NCBI GenBank assembly: GCA_964616755.1 | Contig: CAZTSI010000001.1 | Span: 62,001 to 126,000, forward strand | Source of the DNA: CAYNFR01 sp964616755 | GTDB lineage: Bacteria; Bacteroidota; Bacteroidia; Chitinophagales; Saprospiraceae | Direction of reading: 5' to 3' | DNA: 64,000 nt | Shown here: in pieces, positions 1-8,329 of the stretch | Position numbering within the stretch: the stretch's first letter is position 1 | How the letters are laid out: each line of letters starts with the position of its first letter | The notes under the pieces: generated by a model | Told to the model about the DNA's origin: nothing | The model's database searches: none | The model's input: only the letters and a program-made list of their open reading frames with translations | Translations under genes and position numbers: made by a program

Positions 1-413
1 ACTTTTTTGGTATCCCCCTGAAAAGCTACTCCATACCGGGCTCGCTCAAACAAAGGTCGCAAATGTTCAAATTCAGGTAATTGATGTATACAATCTTCCA
101 CAAAGGCTAATCTGAAATGAACGACCTCCTTTTGATACTCCCCTTTGACGCCGTAATCAAAATTTAGATGGGGAATATAACTGCCAATAAGTACCAAATC
201 TCCATCAACATACGGTGCATAATGATTGCCAACATGGCGCATACCATCGGTTCCTTGGATATAGACTAATTCATATTCTGGATGAAAATGCCAATAATAG
301 ACATCGCTCAATCTAGGATGATGCAGTAAGCGAACAGATCGTTGCAGACCATTCCCCAACGAATTGCCAATGGTTTCAATTTTAGCTCGATTGTGCTTAT
401 ATCCTCCCATCAT
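1..413 (-). CDS. AraC-type transcriptional regulator, cupin sensor domain (partial)
   Basis: The reading frame opens at the ATG at 413 (a second ATG follows at 410) and runs off the window at position 1, so only about 137 N-terminal residues are visible. They contain a cupin-like sensor half with YYWHFHPEYELVYI, GNHYAPYVDGDLVLIGSYIPH and KEVVHFR, the pattern of AraC-family ligand-binding domains. The expected C-terminal helix-turn-helix lies outside the window, so the AraC assignment is inferred from the sensor alone. It is divergent from the dioxygenase/SDR pair that starts at 538, with about 120 bp between them, so control of that pair is plausible. Confidence 0.75.
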   Translation of the reverse strand, partial: MMGGYKHNRAKIETIGNSLGNGLQRSVRLLHHPRLSDVYYWHFHPEYELVYIQGTDGMRHVGNHYAPYVDGDLVLIGSYIPHLNFDYGVKGEYQKEVVHFRLAFVEDCIHQLPEFEHLRPLFERARYGVAFQGDTKK

Positions 414-537
414 TCTCCATGTTTTAACAAAAATATGTCAATATAGTACAAATATTGGTGTATATCCTATAGCCAACCTCATTACTTCGCCAAGTACCTT
501 TGGTTGAGAAAACATCCACTTTCCTTATTTCACCTAA

Positions 538-1518
538 ATGACCTTAGCTATGAAAAACATGATCCCTACGATGGCCACGTTTCATAAAGATATTCCAGGA
601 AATCCTAGCACGGCTAAATCGAGCATACACCAATTCAATGATCGATCGAATGGGCAAGCTCTACGAGTATTGACTGAAGATGATTGGCAATTTTGGTTGT
701 ACAATGGCTATATCGTGATTAAAAACGCAATATCCAAACAAAGAGCAAGCGAAACGGCTGCCTTTTTATGGTCATTTGAAGATAAAATCCCCGACGACAA
801 ATCGACCTGGTATACCGCCCCCAGAGCCGAAATGCAAATGAAAGAATTAGCGGGCACAGGCATGGTCGAAGTATATAACCATCAACAATTGTGGAATAAC
901 CGACAAGAGCCTAAAGTATATAATGCCTTTGTTGATATTTGGGGCACCGAAAAACTTTGGGTAACCATTGATCGAGCCAACCTAAATTTTCCTATACGTC
1001 CAGGCTTTGATTACAAAGCATTTATTCATTGGGATTATGATCCAGAAACGAAGCCTATTAACGTGCAAGGCGTCTTGGCACTAGCCGACCAAACAGATGA
1101 AGAAATGGGTGGTTTTCAGTGTATTCCTTGGTTGTATCGCCATTATGATGAATGGAAGCTAAAACAACCAGAGAACCGCAATCGCTTTCAACCAGATATC
1201 GCCGGTTTAGAACAACATATTGTCAAAGTAAAACTAGAAGCCGGAGATCTACTGATTTTTAATAGCCTTCAGCCACACGGCATTCGCGCAAATAAATCGG
1301 TAGACAAGGTACGAATAGCTCAGTACATTGCCATGATGCCCGCTCAAGAAGATGATGATGCATTAAGAAGTTGGCGTATTAACTCATGGAAAAACCGAGT
1401 TGCACCAGAAGGGTACGCCTTCCCAGGCGATCCAAGAAAATGGGAACAAACCAAATACACGACTGCCGAACTATCGTCATTGGGGCGCAAACTATTAGGA
1501 TCTGAAAGTTGGGATTAA
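538..1518 (+). CDS. Phytanoyl-CoA dioxygenase (PhyH)-like Fe(II)/2-oxoglutarate oxygenase
   Basis: 326 residues. The PhyH double-stranded beta-helix signature is visible: HWDYD supplies the iron-binding H-x-D, a distal His lies in LQPHGIRANKS, and the Arg a few residues later (KVRIAQY) is the usual 2-oxoglutarate partner. No signal peptide is seen, so it should be cytoplasmic. It is followed one base later by an SDR dehydrogenase, and an AraC-type regulator is divergent upstream, which suggests a small catabolic or modification module. The substrate cannot be read from sequence. ATGs at 550 and 559 are alternative starts; conserved sequence begins only around residue 40. Confidence 0.85.
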   Translation: MTLAMKNMIPTMATFHKDIPGNPSTAKSSIHQFNDRSNGQALRVLTEDDWQFWLYNGYIVIKNAISKQRASETAAFLWSFEDKIPDDKSTWYTAPRAEMQMKELAGTGMVEVYNHQQLWNNRQEPKVYNAFVDIWGTEKLWVTIDRANLNFPIRPGFDYKAFIHWDYDPETKPINVQGVLALADQTDEEMGGFQCIPWLYRHYDEWKLKQPENRNRFQPDIAGLEQHIVKVKLEAGDLLIFNSLQPHGIRANKSVDKVRIAQYIAMMPAQEDDDALRSWRINSWKNRVAPEGYAFPGDPRKWEQTKYTTAELSSLGRKLLGSESWD

Positions 1519-1519
1519 T

Positions 1520-2314
1520 ATGGATTTACATCTAACTGGACAAGTGGCCTTCATCTCGGGCTCTACTGCAGGCATAGGTCTCGGAATCGCTAGACGCCTG
1601 TTACAAGAGGGAGTCGAAGTTATCATTAATGGCCGCAGCACCTCAAGTGTAGAGGAGACGATAAGTCGCCTACGCGATGAATTTCCTAGTGCAATTTTAA
1701 CTGGCTTTGCTGCTGACTTTTCAGAAAGGGAAGACGTTGAAAATTTGATAAAGCATTTGCCACCGATTGATATTTTGGTCAATAATGTTGGCACTTATAC
1801 CGCACAATCATATTTTGATACTCCCGATGAAGATTGGTCACTGTTATTTGAAGTGAATGTCATGAGCGGTGTGCGACTGAGTAGAGCTTGTTTATCGAAA
1901 ATGCTGGAAAGAGGCTCGGGGCGCATATTATTCATTTCTAGCGAATGTGCCGAATTAGTTCCAGAAGATCTTATAGCCTATAGCGCTTCTAAAAAAATGA
2001 TTCATGCCCTATCAAGGGGATTAGCACAATTGACTAAAGGTACAGCCATCACGGTAAATACTATCGTGCCAGGTTCTACTATGTCTAAGGGTGCGGAAGA
2101 GTTTCTTCAAGTGGCCGCAACTAAAAGCAAGCAAAGTGTAGGACAGATAGAAGCTAATTTTTTTTCCCAGGTGCGCACAACTTCATTATTGCAGCGATTC
2201 GCAACAGTGGATGAAATTGCATCGCTCGCTTGTTACCTAGCGAGCCCGCTATCGGCCGCTACCAATGGCGCCATCATTCGGGTGGATGGGGGTAGTATTC
2301 CTGGCGCGGCTTAG
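1520..2314 (+). CDS. Short-chain dehydrogenase/reductase (SDR)
   Basis: 264 residues, classical SDR length. It carries the nucleotide-binding glycine motif GSTAGIGLGIA near residue 14, the NNVG motif, a catalytic Ser in LFISSE and the YSASK catalytic Tyr-Lys pair, ending with the usual RVDGG segment. It reduces or oxidises a carbonyl/hydroxyl with NAD(P)H. The ATG starts one base after the stop of the PhyH gene, so the two are almost certainly co-transcribed and may act on the same unknown substrate. No export signal. Confidence 0.9.
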   Translation: MDLHLTGQVAFISGSTAGIGLGIARRLLQEGVEVIINGRSTSSVEETISRLRDEFPSAILTGFAADFSEREDVENLIKHLPPIDILVNNVGTYTAQSYFDTPDEDWSLLFEVNVMSGVRLSRACLSKMLERGSGRILFISSECAELVPEDLIAYSASKKMIHALSRGLAQLTKGTAITVNTIVPGSTMSKGAEEFLQVAATKSKQSVGQIEANFFSQVRTTSLLQRFATVDEIASLACYLASPLSAATNGAIIRVDGGSIPGAA

Positions 2315-2473
2315 GTATAATTCTTGCGTAAGATGGTCATGATATTCTAATGATTATCCATATTTTATCGTATATACTCAAAAACCTAGGTCAAAAAGGC
2401 TGCGTGACGAGACCAAAAAAAGCGAATTATAAACAAAAGGGTCAGTCTAATGACAATTTAGATAGTAAAACCG

Positions 2474-2505
2474 TTGTTTCTTAATCAATTAGTACCCTAC
2501 CTTCG
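2474..2505 (+). promoter_or_regulatory. Bacteroidota-type promoter for the TlpA/thioredoxin operon
   Basis: TTG at 2474-2476, a 21-nt spacer, then TACCTTCG at 2498-2505, one mismatch from TAnnTTTG. The predicted start of transcription is about 30 nt ahead of the ATG at 2545. Confidence 0.5.
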
Positions 2506-2544
2506 TTAAGGCTATTCATTGACAATAATTAAAACGAAATTCTT

Positions 2545-3105
2545 ATGAAACTACAACATCTCTTTAGCTACATGATTCTTGTCTCATGCTTGGTTTTTAG
2601 TTCTTGTTCTAGCGATGAACCCTCTCTCGAAAATGACCCCAAAGAAGATGATCTGCCGATGGTTGATGACAAACCAGTAGTTGATTTGCCCGACGCGCCC
2701 GACTTTAGCCTATTAACAACAGGTGGTGAGTCACTGACTAAGGCTAGTTTTAAAGGAAAAACTTTGGTTATATTCTTTTTCGGGTTTAACTGCCCTCCTT
2801 GTAAGGGTGTAGCGCCCAATATAGAGTCCAAATTGAATAAAGAATTTAAGGATAATGAGAAATTTGCGATTATCGGAGCGGATCAATGGGATGGTAACAA
2901 CGCTGGAGTAGATCGATTTAAGGCCGACACTGGAGTTACTTTTCCGCTTGGCGTAAAAGGCTCAGCTATGGCTCGTAATTATGGCACGACATTCGATCGT
3001 CTTGTCGTCGTTAATGCTGATGGTAAGTTATTGTTTAGAGGAAATAGTGTGGCTTCTAACAACTTGAATGAAGTTATAGAAATCATTAAGAAAGAAACTA
3101 AATAA
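2545..3105 (+). CDS. TlpA/AhpC-TSA-family thioredoxin-fold lipoprotein
   Basis: 186 residues. The N terminus is a lipoprotein signal with Cys21 in VFSSC, followed by an acidic linker and then a thioredoxin-like fold with the redox pair FGFNCPPCKG near residue 80. Family members reduce or oxidise periplasmic or outer-membrane thiols, or remove peroxide. Being lipid-anchored it should act in the periplasm. It is first in a tight three-gene unit: a second thioredoxin-fold protein starts 7 bp after its stop. A promoter-like site lies at 2474-2505. The exact electron donor is unknown; no DsbD/CcdA-type partner is present in the window. Confidence 0.85.
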   Translation: MKLQHLFSYMILVSCLVFSSCSSDEPSLENDPKEDDLPMVDDKPVVDLPDAPDFSLLTTGGESLTKASFKGKTLVIFFFGFNCPPCKGVAPNIESKLNKEFKDNEKFAIIGADQWDGNNAGVDRFKADTGVTFPLGVKGSAMARNYGTTFDRLVVVNADGKLLFRGNSVASNNLNEVIEIIKKETK

Positions 3106-3112
3106 TAGAATC

Positions 3113-3604
3113 ATGGTAGATTTTTTGCATCGACTTGGGTTGTCGATTGGCCTTTTATTGTTTGTTTCTTCCATATCAGCTCAAGTAGTCGATAATTTTT
3201 CTCTAGACAACTTAAGCAATGAGCGTCTAAGCCTCGATGAAATAAAAGGTACCTCCTTGACCATTATAGATTTTTGGGCGACGTGGTGCAAACCTTGCAC
3301 TAAGGCGATGCCCAAGCTCAATGATCTTCACCATAAATATGAGCAAAAGGGGGTGAGCTTTATCGGCATAAGTTGTGATGGACCGCGAAGCATTTCGCAA
3401 GTGGGAGCTGTAGCAAGTAGCCTAAAAATTGACTATGAGATACTAAAAGATATCAACTGCGAAGTGATGAATACACTTCAACTTCAGGCCTTTCCTACCT
3501 TGATTATGCTGAATACTAAAAATGAGATTATCTATGTTCATGAAGGCTTTGCCTCTGGGGACGAAAAGGAAATAGAGGAGAAAATCCTCAAGTATCTCAA
3601 ATGA
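3113..3604 (+). CDS. Exported thioredoxin-like TlpA family protein
   Basis: 163 residues. A hydrophobic signal peptide ends at SSISAQ, so it is exported to the periplasm by Sec. The thioredoxin fold contains DFWATWCKPCTKAMP with the CKPC active site near residue 60, then a cis-proline region AFPTLIML. It overlaps the next gene by 4 bp (ATGA), so translation is coupled to the outer-membrane protein at 3601. Two thioredoxin-fold proteins with different CxxC dipeptides (CPPC and CKPC) in a row suggest a relay or different substrates; that is inference. Confidence 0.87.
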   Translation: MVDFLHRLGLSIGLLLFVSSISAQVVDNFSLDNLSNERLSLDEIKGTSLTIIDFWATWCKPCTKAMPKLNDLHHKYEQKGVSFIGISCDGPRSISQVGAVASSLKIDYEILKDINCEVMNTLQLQAFPTLIMLNTKNEIIYVHEGFASGDEKEIEEKILKYLK

Positions 3605-5058
3605 AAAACATCTTACTCTGCATACTCCTTGCCCTAGGTACTGATGGTATTATCTTGGGTCAAATCACAATTACCAATCTGATGGAAACACAGTATGGGA
3701 AATTGCCTAATGAGACAGCTGACTTTTTCCTATCCTTTTATGATCGTACAGAAGTAGATTTTCGCAAAAAAGGTCTGAGCGTCTCGGCCACAATCGAACA
3801 ATATCATACGGCCTTCGAGGGAAGGAGTTATACCGATCTATCACAATTTACACTTGGATACAAGAAGAAAAGTTGGGACTTTAAGTTAGGAAATTTTTAT
3901 GAAACCCTTGGAAGAGGAGCTCTTTTGCGCTCCTTCGAAATACCTGGGGCATTGCTAGAAGACATTGGCTTTAGATCTCGAAACTACTTTCATCGTGATA
4001 TCCTTGGAGGATCTGCCTCATACACCTCAAAGAAAGTAAACATTCAAATCTTGAGTGGTGGGGTATTAAATAATGTCTTGCCGCCTACATTTGAGCGCGC
4101 GGATCGACGTGTGGATATTGTGACGGTAACAAAAGCAAAGTACAAATACAATAAGGGGCACGAAGCCGGTTTAATTGCAATGCGCCATGAAATTGAAGGA
4201 TCTGATGCAGCGCATTATCTTAGCGCAACCTTGGATGGCCGCATTATCGATGGCTTAGATTATTATGTTGAATATTCGTCTAATATTGAAAACAATAGAC
4301 ATGCCCTTTACGCGGGTTTGACCGCTTCAAAAGGCGCCTTCAGCGCGAGTTTGGAATATAAAAAATACCAAAATTTCATCATAGGGGCGGGCATAAATGA
4401 ACCACCAGCAGGCGTAAAGCAACAAACCTATCGAGTGCTCAATAGAAGTATCCATGTACCCAATCCCCTCAACGAACAAGGGTATCAAGTGGATCTTTTT
4501 TATCGCTTAGAAGATGGAACCGTATTTAACCTCAACCATTCTTTGGCCAATAACCAATTTGGCGCAATCAATACTACCTTCTTTCAGTATTTTATAGAAG
4601 TACAATCGTCCATCGGTGAAAAAATAGATTATAAGCTATTTGTAGATTATAGCAAAGATCCATTCAAGGGCGAACCCAATCGATATTCTGCCGGCCTTTA
4701 TACGGACATTGAAGTGAATCCAAAATTGCGCATTACTCCTGAAGTTGAATACCAAGCCTTTGATCGAGGCGATAACGGCCTTTACAATTTTAATATGCTG
4801 ATGGGACTCAATTATGATTCAAAGCTCTTTGTCTCTGTCTTAAGTGAATGGACAAACGATCCTTTTATCATCAAAGATGATCAAGCTGATCGGATGTATC
4901 TTGGTGGCACTCTGCGTTACCAACCCAATTATAAGCATACGTTTCAATTATTCTTAGGTGAGCGGCGGGGTGGTCCACAATGCGCTGCAGGCGTTTGCTA
5001 TGAAATATTAGATTTTAAGGGCTTTGAGTTACGGTGGATTGGTAAGTTCAGAGCCTAA
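3601..5058 (+). CDS. DUF6029-like outer-membrane beta-barrel protein
   Basis: 485 residues with a signal peptide ending near LGQ. The body is rich in alternating aromatic/polar strands typical of outer-membrane barrels, with KLGNFYETLGRGALLRSFE near residue 100, a pattern I associate with the Bacteroidota family DUF6029. The C terminus ends in an aromatic strand (FELRWIGKFRA). It is translationally coupled to the thioredoxin-like gene upstream. Two Cys residues occur close together near the C terminus (PQCAAGVCYE), a possible substrate of the co-encoded thioredoxins. Function is not established; the DUF assignment is from memory of sequence pattern. Confidence 0.7.
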   Translation: MKNILLCILLALGTDGIILGQITITNLMETQYGKLPNETADFFLSFYDRTEVDFRKKGLSVSATIEQYHTAFEGRSYTDLSQFTLGYKKKSWDFKLGNFYETLGRGALLRSFEIPGALLEDIGFRSRNYFHRDILGGSASYTSKKVNIQILSGGVLNNVLPPTFERADRRVDIVTVTKAKYKYNKGHEAGLIAMRHEIEGSDAAHYLSATLDGRIIDGLDYYVEYSSNIENNRHALYAGLTASKGAFSASLEYKKYQNFIIGAGINEPPAGVKQQTYRVLNRSIHVPNPLNEQGYQVDLFYRLEDGTVFNLNHSLANNQFGAINTTFFQYFIEVQSSIGEKIDYKLFVDYSKDPFKGEPNRYSAGLYTDIEVNPKLRITPEVEYQAFDRGDNGLYNFNMLMGLNYDSKLFVSVLSEWTNDPFIIKDDQADRMYLGGTLRYQPNYKHTFQLFLGERRGGPQCAAGVCYEILDFKGFELRWIGKFRA

Positions 5059-5778
5059 TGGTCTAGGCAAAATTGTTAAATCATTTTTTTATCGCCTTAT
5101 AAAATACTGTGAAGAGTCGATGAATCTCAGACCTTCTGCAAAAATTTCAATTCTATAAAAAATTTACTGAACACCAATCACAAAATATGTCACTCTTTTA
5201 GGGCTGGTTACAAGATAAATTTTTTGATCAAACACCTACAACTCGAAGGTTATTATTACATATCATAATCCTTAAAAACACATGATATATCACATGATCA
5301 AAATTTTAAGACGACTATCAACTACAGCAAATAAATTTCTAAAGTAACGTTTCTGAACATATTTTTCGACGGTTAAAAACATAGACTGTTTATCTTGATA
5401 GTCGTTCTTATCATTAAGGTTGCATGAATACATAGAAGGCAATAAGCACAAGCGCTGAAGGGGAGAAAACTACATCTGCACATATTAAGGTATTATATGT
5501 TCGCCTACAACATATAAACTCTAAAAACCGCAGTGCAAGGAATTGTATTTACTCTTGTCCCACGTTTAAACAACCGCCCCTTCTTGTGATGGGCTATACC
5601 TTGATTAGTCTTGCAGCAATGATTTCAATCGGTATTATTCTTAAAACCTCAACTCCCAATCGTTGATTTTAGCCCTTGGTTTACTTACGGTCTTTGAAGA
5701 TCTCGTGTAAAAGCTTCAACCACGTTATGCTACATAAAAATCATAAATCACGAGGCTCATAGCATAGCCCAACAATAA
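5059..5778. other. AT-rich intergenic stretch
   Basis: About 720 bp without a supported intact gene. The only coding-like trace is the short hydrophobic fragment at 5589-5710. I see no repeats or RNA gene in the rest. Confidence 0.6.
5589..5710 (+). pseudogene. Possible remnant of a small membrane protein, frameshifted
   Basis: An ATG at 5589 gives a 25-residue hydrophobic stretch (MGYTLISLAAMISIGIILK) ending at a TGA at 5664-5666. Shifting frame at 5663 gives a second hydrophobic segment, LILALGLLTVFEDLV, ending at 5710. The two pieces would make a two-helix membrane peptide if joined. The frame is also open upstream of the ATG. No family recognised; this may equally be chance in AT-rich sequence. 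Confidence 0.22.
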
Positions 5779-5811
5779 AAAAGGGGCGCTATCTATAGAT
5801 AACCCCCCTTT
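5779..5811 (-). terminator. Rho-independent terminator of tRNA-Asn
   Basis: On the minus strand a long hairpin (AAAGGGGGGTTATC paired with GATAGCGCCCCTTT, loop TATA) is followed by a T-run. It lies directly after the 3' end of the tRNA. Confidence 0.8.
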
Positions 5812-5812
5812 G

Positions 5813-5886
5813 CGCCCCCTCAAGGACTTGAACCTTGGACCTACGGATTAACAGTCCGCCGCTCTAACCAGCTGAGCTAAGGAGGC
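5813..5886 (-). tRNA. tRNA-Asn (GTT)
   Basis: A 74-nt cloverleaf reads on the minus strand. The acceptor stem pairs GCCTCCT with AGGGGGC (one G-U), the D arm is GCTC/GAGC, the anticodon loop CTGTTAA gives anticodon GTT, and the T arm is CAAGG-TTCAAGT-CCTTG. The discriminator is G and CCA is not encoded. A promoter sits at 5902-5932 and a terminator at 5779-5811, so it is a single-gene transcription unit. Confidence 0.95.
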
Positions 5887-5901
5887 ATTTTAAAGAGTGC
5901 G

Positions 5902-5932
5902 CAAATTTATCTTATTCTTTGAGAAAGTACAA
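5902..5932 (-). promoter_or_regulatory. Promoter of tRNA-Asn
   Basis: On the minus strand TTG, a 20-nt spacer, then TAAATTTG, an exact match to the Bacteroidota -7 consensus TAnnTTTG. The tRNA 5' end lies 16 nt downstream. Confidence 0.7.
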
Positions 5933-6106
5933 CAGGTAATGAATTTTTTATTGGTACAAGCCCACCATTGATCTTCTTTCATTATATTCTAATAGGCGAA
6001 ACATATGCTTTCATGACAACTTATAGCTGAAATAACCATTGATTTAATTAAGCTTTTTGGGTAAAGTGACGTATTTTTATAGCTGCGTTAGGAAATTACA
6101 CGAATT

Positions 6107-7165
6107 ATGAATATTCAATTGGACAAAGACCGCCTAGAGCGAGAAATCAAGGAAAAATTAAATAATTGGAGAGAAATCATCGCTAAATATCAAGTGCCTG
6201 ATAACAAAAAAGCGATTCTTCAAATTTTGACGACATTTTTGCCCTTTCTAGGCTTGTGGACTTTGATGTATTTTAGTCTCAACTGGTCGCTGTGGTTGGC
6301 TGTTCCAATAGGCATAGTTAATGTGTTTTTCCTAGTACGAATATTCATCATCCAACACGATTGTGGGCATCAATCATTCATGAGTAATAAGAATCTCAAC
6401 AATACCATCGGTTGGATATGTAGTTTATTTAGCACAATACCTTATAAGTATTGGGCGAGGGTGCACAATCATCATCATGGTCATACAGGTCAGCTCGAAG
6501 AACGCGATATCGGGGACATCGATTTTATGACCGTAGAAGAATTCCGCAGTCGATCCAAGTGGGGACGTTTTAAATATAGGGTCTTCAGAATGCCGTTGAT
6601 ATTGTTTTTTATTGCACCTATCTACTATTTTTCTGTCTCGAACAGAATCCCTTATTTCAAACTCAAAGGTTGGTATAAAATACGGCGAACACAAGTGATC
6701 AACAATGTCATGATTTTAGGCTTTTACCTGTTCATGGGTTGGCTATTAGGATGGCAAAAGTTTTTGTTTATTCAATTATTTACGGTCGTAGGGTTCTTTT
6801 GCGTGGCTTTTTGGTTTTTCTACGTTCAACATCAACATGAAGCGGGCTATATGCGTTGGAGACAAAATTGGGATTTCCTTTTAGCCGCCATTAGGGGTTC
6901 ATCATATTATAAGCTACCTAAGTGGATGCAATGGTTCACGGGCAATATTGGTTTACATCATATACACCACCTCAGTGCGTTGATACCAAATTATCGTCTT
7001 GACGAATGTATGCGCGAAAACCCCTTGTTCAACCAATATGTCAATACTTTAAGTTTTATAGAGAGCCTAAAGACGACGTCTTTAAAACTCTGGGATGAAG
7101 AGTGCAAAAAGATGATATCGTTCAAAGAGTTCTATATGAAGGAAAAGATGATGTGTCAGGCGTAA
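6107..7165 (+). CDS. Membrane fatty acid desaturase
   Basis: 352 residues. Three histidine clusters of the membrane-bound desaturases are seen: HDCGH at residues 84-88, HNHHH at 120-124, and HHIHH near residue 284. Hydrophobic segments lie around 40-80 and 160-240. The enzyme would insert a double bond into an acyl chain, using a di-iron centre; the pattern resembles delta-12/omega-6 type acyl desaturases, but the position is not determinable here. A GT4 glycosyltransferase follows after only 12 bp or so, which suggests shared transcription. Confidence 0.85.
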   Translation: MNIQLDKDRLEREIKEKLNNWREIIAKYQVPDNKKAILQILTTFLPFLGLWTLMYFSLNWSLWLAVPIGIVNVFFLVRIFIIQHDCGHQSFMSNKNLNNTIGWICSLFSTIPYKYWARVHNHHHGHTGQLEERDIGDIDFMTVEEFRSRSKWGRFKYRVFRMPLILFFIAPIYYFSVSNRIPYFKLKGWYKIRRTQVINNVMILGFYLFMGWLLGWQKFLFIQLFTVVGFFCVAFWFFYVQHQHEAGYMRWRQNWDFLLAAIRGSSYYKLPKWMQWFTGNIGLHHIHHLSALIPNYRLDECMRENPLFNQYVNTLSFIESLKTTSLKLWDEECKKMISFKEFYMKEKMMCQA

Positions 7166-7177
7166 AATCACTAATCC

Positions 7178-8329
7178 ATTTATAAAGGTAGAGTACTCGT
7201 TATCCCAGGATGGTATCCTTCGCGAAGATCGCCCGCGAATGGTAATTTTATTTATCGTCAAGTGGCATTGCTTAGAGCTCAAGGATTGCTCATGGACGTG
7301 TGCTATTGCGATTTATCATTTCGCTATTTGACTCGAAATGAATGGTTTCGGCAAAAGACTATCGTTTATCAAGCTACGGGTAATGATACCATGCTGACCG
7401 GCCCATTTTGGCCTCGAAATTCTTCTTGGGGGTTCAACCGATACATTCAGTGTTTTACTCGACATGTTTTAAGCCGCTACAAAGATCAAAAACCCGATGT
7501 GATACACGCACATACCTATATTGGTGCAATCGTAGCTAACCAACTAAAATACGTTTGGAATACACCTGTTATTTTGACCGAACACTACACCGGATGGATG
7601 GACAATTCTATCCCTCGTGCACACCGAATCTTAGGACTAGAGGCTTATGCACTTGCGGATGAACTTAATGCAGTGGGAAGCCAGTTGGCCAGCATATTGT
7701 CCAATGCTGTAACACGAAATGTCGGTGTCACGCCTAATTTTGTGGACACTGATTTATTTTGCTTTCGAGATAATGAGTCGCCAGATGTTTTTCAAATCAT
7801 TGCCATTGGTGATCTTATCGAGCGCAAACGCATTGATCTACTATTAAAAGCTTTTGCCCAAGTCGTTAAATCTGTTGACCAAGCATTTAGTCTCACCATC
7901 GTTGGAGATGGGCCTTTAATGAGCTCATTAGCAGAACTATCCCAATCCCTTAAAATCAATGAAAACGTATTATTTGTTGGTCAAAAAAGTGAGACAGAAA
8001 TAGCTCATTTACTTTCCTTTGCTCAGGTTCTAATACATACGAGCAAAGTGGAGTCTTTCGGCATTGTCATGATTGAAGCGCTGGCTAGCGGCGTACCCGT
8101 GATTGCATTTGCGAATGGAGGCGCGCAAGACATTATTGAACCTAAAAATGGCATCCTTCTAATAAACGATAACATACCCATTCTAGTAGAGACTATGCTA
8201 TATATGGCAAAAGAATATACATCATACGATAGAATGAGCATCAGCAAAGATGCCCATCAACGTTATGGTGCGGAGCAGGCGAGCAAACAAATGTCCGAAA
8301 TGTATCAGCGTATTGCACCAATAAATTAA
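7178..8329 (+). CDS. Glycosyltransferase family 4, unusual start
   Basis: GT-B fold transferase. The C-terminal half has the sugar-nucleotide motif VESFGIVMIEALASGVPVIA, with GDGPLM and VGQKSE upstream. The first canonical start in frame is GTG 7262, but the frame upstream encodes VLVIPGWYPSRRSPANGNF and YRQVALLRAQG, the typical GT4 N terminus (first beta strand plus nucleotide/acceptor loop). The frame is open from 7175, after a TAA at 7172, with no ATG, GTG or TTG before 7262. I place the start at ATT 7178, which gives an N terminus beginning with Tyr-Lys-Gly-Arg-Val. A one-base change from ATG, or a sequencing error, is an alternative. The last 4 bp overlap the convergent gene at 8326. Confidence 0.75.
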   Translation: MYKGRVLVIPGWYPSRRSPANGNFIYRQVALLRAQGLLMDVCYCDLSFRYLTRNEWFRQKTIVYQATGNDTMLTGPFWPRNSSWGFNRYIQCFTRHVLSRYKDQKPDVIHAHTYIGAIVANQLKYVWNTPVILTEHYTGWMDNSIPRAHRILGLEAYALADELNAVGSQLASILSNAVTRNVGVTPNFVDTDLFCFRDNESPDVFQIIAIGDLIERKRIDLLLKAFAQVVKSVDQAFSLTIVGDGPLMSSLAELSQSLKINENVLFVGQKSETEIAHLLSFAQVLIHTSKVESFGIVMIEALASGVPVIAFANGGAQDIIEPKNGILLINDNIPILVETMLYMAKEYTSYDRMSISKDAHQRYGAEQASKQMSEMYQRIAPIN

